64,000 bases of DNA from Tenacibaculum agarivorans (GTDB taxonomy: Bacteria > Bacteroidota > Bacteroidia > Flavobacteriales > Flavobacteriaceae), in contig NZ_MSMP01000010.1 of the NCBI RefSeq assembly GCF_001936575.1, forward strand, positions 1 to 64,000. Direction: 5' to 3'. Under the pieces are notes generated by a model, which was not told the DNA's origin, searched no databases, and saw nothing but the letters and a program-made list of their open reading frames with translations. A program made the translations under genes and the position numbers. Within the stretch, counting starts at the first letter, position 1; the number at the start of each line of letters is the position of its first letter. Below, in pieces: positions 55,707 to 64,000 of the stretch.

Positions 55707-56261
55707 ATGAATTTTATTAAAACAGAAATACCCGAAGTAGTAATAATTGAGCCTAAAGTGTTTGGAGACAAGAGAGGATATTTTTTAGAGTCTTTTAACA
55801 AGAAAGCATTTGAAGAAAATATACACACTGTAGACTTTATACAAGACAATGAATCTAAATCTACTAAAGGAGTATTAAGAGGTTTACATTTTCAAAAACC
55901 TCCATATGAACAAGCTAAACTTGTACGTTGTGTGGAAGGGAAAGTTTTAGATGTTGCTGTAGACCTTAGATTAGGTTCTCCAACTTATGGAAAACACGTT
56001 GCAGTAGAATTATCGGGAGAAAATAAAAGACAATTATTTGTACCTAGAGGATTTGCTCATGGTTTTGTAGTTTTATCAGATGAAGCTGTATTTTCTTATA
56101 AAGTAGATAATTCATATGCTCCTGATTATGACTCTGGTATCATTTGGAATGATCTGGATTTAAAAATTAATTGGAATATCGACATTGAAGATGTAAAATT
56201 GTCCGATAAAGATAAAAAGTTGATTTCTTTTAAAGAGTTCGTTAGTCCTTTTAAATATTAA
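55707..56261 (+). CDS. rmlC: dTDP-4-dehydrorhamnose 3,5-epimerase
   Basis: A 184-residue cupin. The catalytic His lies in VLRGLHFQKPPYEQAKLV, the HGFVVLSD strand and the Tyr in FSYKVDNSYAP complete the site. It turns dTDP-4-keto-6-deoxyglucose into the L-lyxo form for RmlD. It is ten bases after rmlA and four before rmlD. Confidence 0.95.
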   Translation: MNFIKTEIPEVVIIEPKVFGDKRGYFLESFNKKAFEENIHTVDFIQDNESKSTKGVLRGLHFQKPPYEQAKLVRCVEGKVLDVAVDLRLGSPTYGKHVAVELSGENKRQLFVPRGFAHGFVVLSDEAVFSYKVDNSYAPDYDSGIIWNDLDLKINWNIDIEDVKLSDKDKKLISFKEFVSPFKY

Positions 56262-56265
56262 TAAT

Positions 56266-57123
56266 ATGAGAGTATTAGTTACAGGCGCAAGTGGACAGTT
56301 AGGATCGGAAATTAAAAGTTTGTCAAAGAAGTTTACTCACAATGAATTCTTTTTTGAAGATTCAAAAGGACTTGATATTACAGATAGTAAAAGAGTAGAT
56401 GCATATATTGCAGATAACAATATTGATACTGTAATTAATTGTGCAGCATATACTTCAGTTGATAAAGCTGAATCTGAAGAAGAAACAGCTGAAAGAGTTA
56501 ATGGAGAAGCAGTAAAAAACCTTGTTCAAAGCTTAAGTAAAAAAAAGGGGAAACTTATTCATATATCAACAGATTATGTATTCAATGGAAAAAGTTACAT
56601 TCCATATAAAGAGAATGATGAAGTTGACCCAATTGGTGTTTATGGTAAAACAAAAAGAAAAGGAGAAGAATATCTTTTAAATTCTGAAATTGAAGGTGTA
56701 ATAATTAGAACTTCATGGGTTTATTCTAGCTTTGGTAATAATTTTGTGAAAACTATGCTTAAATTAGGAGAAGATAGAAATGAACTAAATGTAATTTTTG
56801 ATCAAGTTGGCTCACCTACATATGCTAAGGACCTCGGAGAGTTATGTCTTAATCTTTTGGATAAAGATTTTAATACTGACTCTAAAATATATCATTATTC
56901 TAATGAAGGAGTATTATCTTGGTTCGATTTTGCTAAAGCTATAATGGAAATTTCAGGGAAAACGTGTGAAGTCTATCCAATAGAAACTAAAGACTATCCA
57001 ACACCAGCAAAAAGACCAAATTTTTCTCTGTTAAATAAATCGAAAATTAAAAAAGATTTTGGAATAGAAATTCCTTATTGGAGAGATTCATTAAAGATGT
57101 GTATCAACGAAATAGAAAGCTAA
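56266..57123 (+). CDS. rmlD: dTDP-4-dehydrorhamnose reductase
   Basis: A 285-residue SDR completing dTDP-L-rhamnose synthesis. GASGQLGSEI (7-16), NCAAYTSVDKAE, ISTDYVFNG and the Y/K pair in GVYGKTKRKGE are the RmlD hallmarks. It lies between rmlC and rmlB with gaps of four and three bases, so the four genes share one message. Confidence 0.94.
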   Translation: MRVLVTGASGQLGSEIKSLSKKFTHNEFFFEDSKGLDITDSKRVDAYIADNNIDTVINCAAYTSVDKAESEEETAERVNGEAVKNLVQSLSKKKGKLIHISTDYVFNGKSYIPYKENDEVDPIGVYGKTKRKGEEYLLNSEIEGVIIRTSWVYSSFGNNFVKTMLKLGEDRNELNVIFDQVGSPTYAKDLGELCLNLLDKDFNTDSKIYHYSNEGVLSWFDFAKAIMEISGKTCEVYPIETKDYPTPAKRPNFSLLNKSKIKKDFGIEIPYWRDSLKMCINEIES

Positions 57124-57126
57124 ACA

Positions 57127-58176
57127 ATGAAAAATATTTTAATAACAGGAGGAGCTGGTTTTATAGGTTCACATGTGGTAAGGCTATTTGTAAACAAATA
57201 CCCAAATTATAATATAATTAATTTAGATGCACTAACGTATGCAGGGAATTTAGAAAATCTGAGAGATATTGAAAATAAAAACAATTATACTTTCATTAAG
57301 GCAGATATTTGTGATTATAAATTAATGGAAGAAATTTTTTTTAAATATGATGTAGACGGAGTAATTCATTTAGCAGCAGAATCCCATGTTGATAGATCTA
57401 TCAAAGATCCTTTTTCTTTTGCCAAGACTAATATAATGGGAACATTAAGTTTGCTAGAAGCATCTAAAAAGAAATGGGGTAATAATTATGAAGGAAAATT
57501 ATTTTATCACGTTTCTACAGATGAAGTTTATGGTAGTTTAGGAGAGGATGGCTTTTTTACAGAATCTACGCCTTATGATCCACATTCTCCTTATTCAGCA
57601 TCAAAAGCTTCTTCTGATCATTTTGTTAGGGCTTTTCAAGATACTTATGGTTTACCAACTGTGGTGTCTAATTGTTCAAATAATTATGGATCTTATCAAT
57701 TTCCTGAAAAATTAATTCCTTTATTTATTAATAATATATGTAATGATAAACCCTTGCCAGTTTATGGTAAAGGGGAGAATGTACGTGATTGGCTTTTTGT
57801 TGATGATCATGCAAGAGCCATAGATGTTATTTTTCACAAAGGTAAATTAGGAGATACATATAATATTGGAGGATTTAATGAGTGGAAAAATATCGATTTA
57901 ATAAAAGTTTTAATTAAAACGGTAGATAAACTCTTGGGGAGAGAGGAAGGAGAATCATTAAAATTGATTACTTATGTTACTGATAGAGCAGGACATGATT
58001 TTAGATATGCTATTGATTCAAGTAAATTGAAAAATGAATTAGGATGGGAACCATCTTTACAATTTGAGGAAGGTATAGAAAAAACTGTTAAATGGTATTT
58101 AGAGAATAAAGATTGGATAAATAATGTAACAAGTGGTGATTATCAAAAATATTATACAGAAATGTACAATAATTAA
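57127..58176 (+). CDS. rmlB: dTDP-glucose 4,6-dehydratase
   Basis: A 349-residue SDR, the second step of the rhamnose pathway. NAD site GGAGFIGSHVVR (7-18), HLAAESHVDRSI, the catalytic T-D-E in VSTDEVYGSL and Y/K in SPYSASKASSDHF are all present. RmlB is placed last in the order A-C-D-B, not the enteric B-D-A-C order. Confidence 0.95.
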   Translation: MKNILITGGAGFIGSHVVRLFVNKYPNYNIINLDALTYAGNLENLRDIENKNNYTFIKADICDYKLMEEIFFKYDVDGVIHLAAESHVDRSIKDPFSFAKTNIMGTLSLLEASKKKWGNNYEGKLFYHVSTDEVYGSLGEDGFFTESTPYDPHSPYSASKASSDHFVRAFQDTYGLPTVVSNCSNNYGSYQFPEKLIPLFINNICNDKPLPVYGKGENVRDWLFVDDHARAIDVIFHKGKLGDTYNIGGFNEWKNIDLIKVLIKTVDKLLGREEGESLKLITYVTDRAGHDFRYAIDSSKLKNELGWEPSLQFEEGIEKTVKWYLENKDWINNVTSGDYQKYYTEMYNN

Positions 58177-58184
58177 ATTCTATA

Positions 58185-59135
58185 ATGTCTAAAGTAATAA
58201 ATCATTCTATTGATAAATCCAAAGTTTTAGTTACCGGACTTACAGGTTTTGTAGGATCTAATTTAAAAGAGTATTTAAATAATGATTATGAAGTAATAGG
58301 AGTATCTAGAAAAAAGACTTTAGATTTAATTACTTATAATGATTTAAATGTAGAATTATTAAATAAGTCGAAAGCTTTTATTCATTTAGCAGGTAAAGCT
58401 CATGATTTAAAAAATACAGCTAATGATGAAGAGTATTTTGAGGTGAATACTGAGCTAACAAAAAAAATATTTGATACCTTTTTAAATAGTAACTGCGAGA
58501 TCTTTATATATATGAGTTCTGTAAAGGCTGTAGCAGATGAAATCGAAGGGGAGTTGTTAGAAGATTATAAACCTTCTCCAGTTACAGTTTACGGAAAATC
58601 TAAATTAGCTGCAGAGAATTATATTTTATCTAAAAAAGTTTCTGATAACAAAAGAGTATTTATTCTCAGACCCTGTATGATTCATGGACCAAATAATAAA
58701 GGAAATTTAAACTTGTTATATTCGTTTGTTTCTAAAGGAATTCCTTATCCTTTTGGTAAATATGAAAATAAGAGATCATTTTTATCAATTCATAACCTAT
58801 CTTTTGTAATTCAACAGTTAATTCAAAATACAGATATTTCCTCAGGAGTGTATAATGTATCAGATGATAAGCCTATATCAACTACAGATTTAGTAAAAAT
58901 AATAGGACAAAGCATAGATAGAAGAGTATCGATTTTAAATATACCTAAATTTTTAATAGGTATACTTGCTAAGTTAGGAGATGTTTTTCCTTCACCTATT
59001 AATTCAGAAAAGCTCCAAAAACTTACTGATAACTATATTGTTTCAAATACTAAACTAAAACAAGCCATGGCAAAGGATTTACCTCTATCAACTATGGAAG
59101 GAATAACACTAACAATTAAAAGTTTCAATAAATAA
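58185..59135 (+). CDS. NAD-dependent epimerase/reductase, WbpV-like
   Basis: A 316-residue SDR with GLTGFVGSNL (18-27), IYMSSVKAV and the Y/K pair in TVYGKSKLAAE. Proteins of this type often precede the initiating sugar transferase and reduce a 4-keto UDP-sugar (made by a WbpM-type dehydratase) to UDP-QuiNAc or UDP-FucNAc. That pairing is repeated here with the next gene, five bases away. The WbpM-type dehydratase itself is not in the window, so the role is an inference. Confidence 0.82.
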   Translation: MSKVINHSIDKSKVLVTGLTGFVGSNLKEYLNNDYEVIGVSRKKTLDLITYNDLNVELLNKSKAFIHLAGKAHDLKNTANDEEYFEVNTELTKKIFDTFLNSNCEIFIYMSSVKAVADEIEGELLEDYKPSPVTVYGKSKLAAENYILSKKVSDNKRVFILRPCMIHGPNNKGNLNLLYSFVSKGIPYPFGKYENKRSFLSIHNLSFVIQQLIQNTDISSGVYNVSDDKPISTTDLVKIIGQSIDRRVSILNIPKFLIGILAKLGDVFPSPINSEKLQKLTDNYIVSNTKLKQAMAKDLPLSTMEGITLTIKSFNK

Positions 59136-59140
59136 AATAC

Positions 59141-59689
59141 ATGATACGTTTATTAGATTTTATATTTTCTTTTTTAGGAATTTTATTTTTATGGCCAATA
59201 GGTCTTATAGTTTATATTTTAGGACTTTTTGATACAGGTTCTCCAATATTTAAACAGGAGAGAGTAGGAAGAAATCAAAAACCGTTTGTACTTCTTAAGT
59301 ATAGAACTATGAGTATTAATACAAAATCAGTTGCAACTCATCTAGCAAGTAGTAGTTCAATTACTAAACTAGGATCTTTTCTTAGAAAATCTAAGTTAGA
59401 TGAATTACCTCAACTTATTAATGTATTAAAAGGAGATATGAGTTTAGTAGGACCTAGACCAAACCTTTTTAATCAAAAAGAATTAATCAAAGAGCGTTCA
59501 GAAAAGGGAGTTTATGATTTTTTACCAGGTATAACTGGTTTAGCTCAGATAAATGAAATAGACATGTCTACTCCTAAAAAATTAGCAGAGACTGATGCAG
59601 AAATGCTTAAAACTTTGACGTTAAAAAAATATTTTTATTACATATTTGCTACAGTAGGCGGCAAAGGATCAGGAGATCGTATAAAATAA
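59141..59689 (+). CDS. Initiating phosphoglycosyl transferase, small monotopic type
   Basis: A 182-residue enzyme that moves a sugar-1-phosphate from a UDP-sugar to undecaprenyl phosphate, the first step of repeat-unit assembly. It contains only the PglC-type core: a single N-terminal hydrophobic helix (about 5-30) that dips into the membrane, the KYRTM motif, the catalytic D87-E88 in SKLDELPQL, and GPRPN. It lacks the extra helices of WbaP/WcaJ. Last gene of the locus, followed by a strong terminator. Confidence 0.92.
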   Translation: MIRLLDFIFSFLGILFLWPIGLIVYILGLFDTGSPIFKQERVGRNQKPFVLLKYRTMSINTKSVATHLASSSSITKLGSFLRKSKLDELPQLINVLKGDMSLVGPRPNLFNQKELIKERSEKGVYDFLPGITGLAQINEIDMSTPKKLAETDAEMLKTLTLKKYFYYIFATVGGKGSGDRIK

Positions 59690-59690
59690 A

Positions 59691-59720
59691 AAAAGAGACT
59701 AAATTTTAGTCTCTTTTTTT
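59691..59720. terminator. Bidirectional terminator closing the polysaccharide locus
   Basis: A 12-base stem (AAAAGAGACTAA at 59691-59702, complement at 59706-59717) with a 3-base loop has T-runs on both strands. It serves the locus and the convergent LysM gene. Confidence 0.88.
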
Positions 59721-59736
59721 ATTATTTCATCTCTGT

Positions 59737-61602
59737 TTATTTAATTCTTTCCAGCGTTAAATCAGGATTATACTTCACCATAAATAATCCGTAATTAGAT
59801 GTACTACCAAATAACTTCTTATCAAAAATAAATTTATTTCCTAATCGGATTGAAGCACCTTGCTTGTATGTTTTAGTTAATTCTTCACCAGATGCAAGTC
59901 GCATTAAGACATCTAAAGTAATATCAAATCCTCTAATAGCATATTCAGAAGGAATATCTTTATTGATTTTTCTATACTTCTTGGTGAACTCTTTTAAATT
60001 TTGATCTTCAGAATCTGTATAGTTATCAGTTATAAAAGCGAATCCAACTCTTGCTAAAGTATTATTATCTACATTATCATATGCAGCTCCTTTATTTATA
60101 GAGAAAACTTGTGCAGAAACTTTTTCAGGTAATACAACCATACTATTAATAGCATTTGCAACTAAAGCTTTATCATTAGACGTAATGATTACCCAATTAT
60201 GAGAACCTTCTTTCATTTTGTCTGTAAAACGCTCTTTTTTAATATAACCTTCGTCAGGCTTTAATACATGTACTTCATTAATTGAGTCATGCTCTCTTAG
60301 AAGTTTAGTAATTTCTTTTGCGTGGTCATCAGAGTCAGTACTACCATCACTTACTATGAATATATTTTCTTTTGTGTAAATTTTAGTTAGATAATTTGCT
60401 AAGAATTGGCTTCTAGCATTGTTATCTGGTGCTGACTTAACAAGAGATGAAGAAGAAAATTGATCTTGTTTTTTAGAGTAATGAGGGAATACTACAGGAG
60501 CATCTGCTTTTTTAGCAACATATTCTGCTTTATCAGAATAAAAAGGACCTATAATAGCATCTACATTATCTAGCTTATCACTTTCAATAATTTGTTCAAC
60601 TAAATTTCCTCTATTTCCAGTATCAAAGACAGATACATCAACATTTACTCCCGAACGTTTCACTGAATCAATAGCTATTTCACTTCCCATGTAAAAGTCT
60701 GTAATCAGATTAGCCAAATTAGCATCTCCGCTTCTTTTACTTTTTTTAGCATCAAAGATTTTTTCATATGATATGCTATCATACTCTTTTGCTCTAAAAG
60801 GCAAAAGCATAGCTAAGCGAATAGTATCTGTTGTGGCAATGGTATCAATGAACATTTTAATTTCATCAGTATCCAACTTTTCAGCAATATCTCTAATTCT
60901 TAGTACTTGTCCAACTTTTAAAACATTATCTGCAATTTCAGGATACTCTGGATTTAAATTCATTAATTCCTCTTTCGAGATATTATAGAATCGTGTTAAT
61001 CCATATACAGTTTCTTTAGATTCAACAGTATGGGTAACATGATTTTTTAAATCTTCTTCTCTAGAAATATAAAATACTTTTTTCTCAGCTACTTTAACTT
61101 TTAACTCTTGCCCAACATCTAGATAGTTGTCTTTTAATCTAGGAAATTGAGGGTTAAGTTTTAATAGCTCATCCTTTGAAATATCATATGTTTTTGTGAT
61201 TCTATATACTGTTTCACCAGGTTTTACAGTATGAGTTTTATATTCGTAAACAGTCCTAACGATTTGAGTTGAGTCAGGAGCTACCGTTGTATCATCATTA
61301 GTTAATTCCGTATCAGTAGCCTCTATTCCGTTGTCAGTAGTTTCTGTTGGTTTCTGAATTAGAGGAATATTTTTATTGTATTCTGGATTAGGTATAATTA
61401 TAGTACTATTGGCTGAAGGAACATCACCAACGTCTGGGTTTAACCGAACTAAATCCTCAGTTTTTACATTAACACGTTTTGCGATGTCTCGCATAGTTTC
61501 CCCTTCTTTTACAGTATATGAGATATATCTTTTTTGCTGGCTACAAGAAGCCACTATTAAAGATAAAGCTATTGTAAAAGCCCAAAATTTAATTGTATTC
61601 AT
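59737..61602 (-). CDS. LysM lipoprotein with a receptor-type periplasmic-binding fold
   Basis: A 621-residue lipoprotein: signal IALSLIVASC with a perfect lipobox, Cys20. Three LysM peptidoglycan-binding repeats follow (about 26-72, 122-169 and 189-236). The C-terminal 360 residues (from about 262, IRLAMLLPF) resemble the two-lobe receptor fold of LivJ/PBP1-type binding proteins, with IIGPFYSDKAEYVAK and FVIT-like strands. It probably sits in the envelope, bound to the cell wall; the ligand is unknown. The ATG at 61602 is preferred over a GTG four codons upstream because it gives a normal signal peptide. It lies 26 bases after guaA. Confidence 0.85.
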   Translation of the reverse strand: MNTIKFWAFTIALSLIVASCSQQKRYISYTVKEGETMRDIAKRVNVKTEDLVRLNPDVGDVPSANSTIIIPNPEYNKNIPLIQKPTETTDNGIEATDTELTNDDTTVAPDSTQIVRTVYEYKTHTVKPGETVYRITKTYDISKDELLKLNPQFPRLKDNYLDVGQELKVKVAEKKVFYISREEDLKNHVTHTVESKETVYGLTRFYNISKEELMNLNPEYPEIADNVLKVGQVLRIRDIAEKLDTDEIKMFIDTIATTDTIRLAMLLPFRAKEYDSISYEKIFDAKKSKRSGDANLANLITDFYMGSEIAIDSVKRSGVNVDVSVFDTGNRGNLVEQIIESDKLDNVDAIIGPFYSDKAEYVAKKADAPVVFPHYSKKQDQFSSSSLVKSAPDNNARSQFLANYLTKIYTKENIFIVSDGSTDSDDHAKEITKLLREHDSINEVHVLKPDEGYIKKERFTDKMKEGSHNWVIITSNDKALVANAINSMVVLPEKVSAQVFSINKGAAYDNVDNNTLARVGFAFITDNYTDSEDQNLKEFTKKYRKINKDIPSEYAIRGFDITLDVLMRLASGEELTKTYKQGASIRLGNKFIFDKKLFGSTSNYGLFMVKYNPDLTLERIK

Positions 61603-61628
61603 AAAATTTATCACAACTTAACCAGTGT

Positions 61629-63164
61629 TTATTCCCACTCAATTGTAGCAGGTGGTTTAGAGCTAATATCGTAAACAACTCTATTTACACCTTTTACATT
61701 ATTTATTATTTTGTTAGATATATTCTGCAAAAATTCATAAGGTAAATTTACCCAATCTGCAGTCATACCGTCTGTACTTTCTACTGCTCTTAAAGCTACC
61801 ACTTTTTCATAGGTTCTTTCGTCACCCATTACACCTACAGAATTTACAGGAAGTAAGATAGCTCCAGCTTGCCATACTTTGTTGTATAAACCATATTCTT
61901 TTAGTCCATTAATAAATATAGCGTCTACTTCTTGCAAAATACGAACTTTTTCTGAAGTAATATCTCCTAGAATTCTAATAGCTAATCCAGGGCCAGGGAA
62001 AGGATGTCTTCCTAACAACTCTGGATCTATTCCCATAGAACCTCCAACTCTCCTTACTTCGTCTTTAAAGATCATACGTAAAGGTTCTACCACTTTAAGT
62101 TTCATAAAGTCAGGTAAACCACCTACATTATGATGACTTTTAATCGTAGCTGAAGGGCCTCCATTTACAGAAACAGACTCAATAACATCAGGATAAATAG
62201 TACCCTGAGCTAACCATTTTGCATTTTCAACTTTAGCTGCTTCATCATCAAAAACTTCAATAAAAACTCTACCAATAGTTTTTCTTTTGGTTTCTGGGTC
62301 ACTTATACCTTCAAGAGCATTTAAGAAACGTTCAGAAGCATCCACTCCTTTAACGTTTAATCCCATGCCTTCGTATTGTTTTAACACATTTTTAAATTCA
62401 TCTTTTCTTAAAAGACCATTGTTAACAAAGATACAATGTAAGTTGTCACCAATAGCTTTGTGTAGTAGAACACCAGCTACAGTTGAATCTACACCACCTG
62501 AAAGGCCTAGAATGACTTTATCATCACCTATTTTTTCTTTCAATTCAGAAACAGTAGATTCAACAAACGAATTGGGAGTCCAATTCTGTCGAATCCCCGC
62601 GATATCAACTAAAAAGTTTTTAAGCAAAGTTTTACCATCCGTAGAGTGATATACTTCTGGATGAAATTGAATAGCATAAGTAGTTTCTCCTTCTATTCTA
62701 TATGCTGCATTCTCTACATCATGAGTACTGGCTAACAAAATAGCATTAGCAGGTAATTCTTTTATAGTATCTGAATGGCTCATCCAAACTTGACTTCCTT
62801 CGTTAATTTCAGAAAAGAAACTTTCTTCTTTCTTAATGAAAGATAAATTAGCTCTACCGTATTCTCTAGTATTAGAAGGAGCAACGAGTCCACCTGAAAA
62901 ATGAGCTAAATATTGGGCTCCATAACACACAGCTAATAACGGTTTTTTACCTCTTATTTCTGATAAATCAGGATGAGGAGCCTCTTCTGAACGAACTGAA
63001 GATGGACTTCCTGAAAGAATAACAGCTTTAAATTGTGCTAAGTCTTGTGGTATTTTATTATAAGGGTGTATTTCACAATAAATATTTAGTTCCCTTACTC
63101 GACGCGCAATTAACTGAGTATATTGCGAACCGAAATCTAGTATAAGTACGTTGTGTTGTTGCAT
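61629..63164 (-). CDS. guaA: GMP synthase (glutamine-hydrolysing)
   Basis: Converts XMP to GMP with glutamine and ATP. The 511-residue protein has the class I amidotransferase domain first ([17 protein letters not shown]; catalytic Cys in [10 protein letters not shown]; the H/E pair in [10 protein letters not shown]), then the ATP pyrophosphatase with the P-loop [10 protein letters not shown], and the dimer domain ending in PPATIEWE. The ATG at 63164 is preferred over a TTG two codons upstream. A -7 element overlaps the start region (63168-63175). Confidence 0.96.
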   Translation of the reverse strand: MQQHNVLILDFGSQYTQLIARRVRELNIYCEIHPYNKIPQDLAQFKAVILSGSPSSVRSEEAPHPDLSEIRGKKPLLAVCYGAQYLAHFSGGLVAPSNTREYGRANLSFIKKEESFFSEINEGSQVWMSHSDTIKELPANAILLASTHDVENAAYRIEGETTYAIQFHPEVYHSTDGKTLLKNFLVDIAGIRQNWTPNSFVESTVSELKEKIGDDKVILGLSGGVDSTVAGVLLHKAIGDNLHCIFVNNGLLRKDEFKNVLKQYEGMGLNVKGVDASERFLNALEGISDPETKRKTIGRVFIEVFDDEAAKVENAKWLAQGTIYPDVIESVSVNGGPSATIKSHHNVGGLPDFMKLKVVEPLRMIFKDEVRRVGGSMGIDPELLGRHPFPGPGLAIRILGDITSEKVRILQEVDAIFINGLKEYGLYNKVWQAGAILLPVNSVGVMGDERTYEKVVALRAVESTDGMTADWVNLPYEFLQNISNKIINNVKGVNRVVYDISSKPPATIEWE

Positions 63165-63167
63165 CCG

Positions 63168-63175
63168 CAAAAATA
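63168..63175 (-). promoter_or_regulatory. -7 element directly before guaA
   Basis: On the minus strand TATTTTTG ends three bases before the guaA ATG. No TTG lies at -33. If used, the guaA message would be leaderless; if not, guaA is read from the upstream ketosynthase gene 50 bases away. Confidence 0.35.
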
Positions 63176-63213
63176 ATAGTTTGAATTTATTTTTTGCAGT
63201 AATTTTTTAGTTT

Positions 63214-64000
63214 TTAATATCGATATACTATTGCATTGATATTCATACCAGCACCAACAGAGGCAAGCATAATAACATCACCTTTTTTTACGGAATGATT
63301 TTCGATTTTATTTTTTAATACTAAATCTAGTAAGGTAGGGACTGTGGCTACAGAACTATTACCTAACTTATGGATACTCATTGGCATGATATCATTAGGT
63401 ACAGATTTTTTATGAAGACGATAAAAACGTTTGATAATAGCTTCATCCATTTTTTCATTGGCTTGATGAATAAATATTTTACTTAATTCATCAATTGCAA
63501 TACCGCTTTTATCTAAAGCTATTTTCATTGCTTCAGGCACACGAGTTAAAGCAAATTCATATATCTTTCTTCCAAACATTTTAATGTAACGAATATTTGG
63601 ATCTTCGTTTTTATTGTAAGAATTGCCAAAGAAAAGATGATAAGCTTCGTCCTTAGCAAACGTTTGCGAAGCATGGCCTAAAATTCCACGATCAATTTCG
63701 TCTTCAAATGCTTCTACTATGCAAGCACCAGCACCATCACCATATATCATTGAGTCTCGATCGTATTTATCAATTACTCTAGATAATGTTTCAGAGCCTA
63801 TAACAAGAATTTTTTTCGCTATCCTAGCTTTTATAAATGCCTGAGCTTGAATTACACCTTCAGTCCAACCTGGACAACCGAATAAAATATCGTAAGCAAT
63901 ACAATTAGGGTTTTCAATTTGTAGTAAATGTTTTACTCTAGTAGCTAAACTAGGTATAATATCACTCTGAATTCCGGTAGTTTTTACATCTCCAAAGTTA
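63214..64000 (-). CDS. KAS III-like 3-oxoacyl-ACP synthase, N-terminus cut by window edge
   Basis: The frame stays open past the ATG at 63750 to the window end, so this is the C-terminal 260 residues or so of a longer protein. The thiolase fold is clear: catalytic Cys in DILFGCPGWTEG, His in IFIHQANEKM, Asn in HKLGNSSVATVP, and the closing G-A-G-M-N. It condenses acyl-CoA with malonyl-ACP, or a related head-to-head step. FabH of other bacteria has A-C-x-G around the Cys; the F-G-C-P-G-W form marks a subgroup, so housekeeping FabH or a secondary pathway enzyme are both possible. Confidence 0.88.
   Translation of the reverse strand, partial: NFGDVKTTGIQSDIIPSLATRVKHLLQIENPNCIAYDILFGCPGWTEGVIQAQAFIKARIAKKILVIGSETLSRVIDKYDRDSMIYGDGAGACIVEAFEDEIDRGILGHASQTFAKDEAYHLFFGNSYNKNEDPNIRYIKMFGRKIYEFALTRVPEAMKIALDKSGIAIDELSKIFIHQANEKMDEAIIKRFYRLHKKSVPNDIMPMSIHKLGNSSVATVPTLLDLVLKNKIENHSVKKGDVIMLASVGAGMNINAIVYRY

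Noticed and set aside
38055..59720. Polysaccharide locus as a mobile or prophage island
   Set aside because: No integrase, transposase, phage gene or clear direct repeat was seen; base composition by eye is like the rest.
62287..62649. A 120-codon plus-strand frame inside guaA
   Set aside because: Antisense shadow of guaA, whose motifs are complete.
1..64000. CRISPR arrays, rRNA genes, insertion sequences, known riboswitches, toxin-antitoxin or defence genes
   Set aside because: Looked for and not seen: no regularly spaced repeats, no transposase or Cas motifs, no rRNA sequence, and no leader that fits a known riboswitch.

Overview
The window looks like chromosome of a low-GC member of the Bacteroidota, most likely a marine Flavobacteriaceae. 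The evidence is a type IX secretion (T9SS) tail on the first gene, flavobacterial signal peptides ending in SQ, Bacteroidota-type promoters (TTG, 17-23 bases, TAnnTTTG) in front of many genes, a NhaB sodium/proton antiporter and an ExbB-ExbD-TonB set. I cannot name a genus from this alone.

Bases 1-14400 are about carbohydrate. A secreted quinoprotein-type sugar dehydrogenase (minus) is followed by a divergent pair, a cytoplasmic GH15 hydrolase and a fused trehalose-6-phosphate synthase/phosphatase. A complete glycogen synthesis run, glgA-glgC-glgB, comes next, then a cytoplasmic GH31 alpha-glucosidase with its own promoter. No glycogen phosphorylase or glgX debranching gene is present, so the GH15 and GH31 enzymes are the local candidates for releasing glucose. 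Bases 14500-18600 hold pta-ackA and one unrecognised gene. Bases 18700-22050 hold a divergent oxyR/katG pair with a dyad operator candidate between them; the KatG carries an apparent lipoprotein signal. Bases 22000-31400 are mixed: a class V aminotransferase, two exported proteins of unclear role (SH3 and PI-PLC-like), a divergent TruA, an aminotransferase-mogA-GNAT operon, an acyl-CoA dehydrogenase and anmK. Bases 31500-37700 hold a glutamate-type dehydrogenase with nhaB, an exbB-exbD-tonB operon and folC.

Two almost identical tRNA-Val(TAC) genes and a strong terminator (37717-38029) precede a surface polysaccharide locus at 38055-59720, with all genes on the plus strand. It encodes routes to UDP-GlcNAc-derived uronic acids, UDP-glucuronate to UDP-xylose, and dTDP-L-rhamnose. 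It also encodes a Wzx flippase, a Wzy-like polymerase, four glycosyltransferases, a pyruvyltransferase, an acyltransferase, a cytidylyltransferase and, at the far end, the small initiating phosphoglycosyl transferase. Export genes (wza, wzc) and the aminotransferase needed between WlbA and WlbB are not in the window. The right edge (59737-64000, minus) carries a LysM/receptor-fold lipoprotein, guaA and a KAS III-like ketosynthase that runs off the end.

I did not find a clearly new system such as a defence island, CRISPR array or prophage. The most interesting items are the apparently lipid-anchored KatG, a textbook EF-hand loop inserted in NhaB, a truA-family gene that has lost part of its signature, a double-propeller T9SS quinoprotein, and a group of genes whose -7 element lies only 3-7 bases before the start codon, suggesting leaderless messages.
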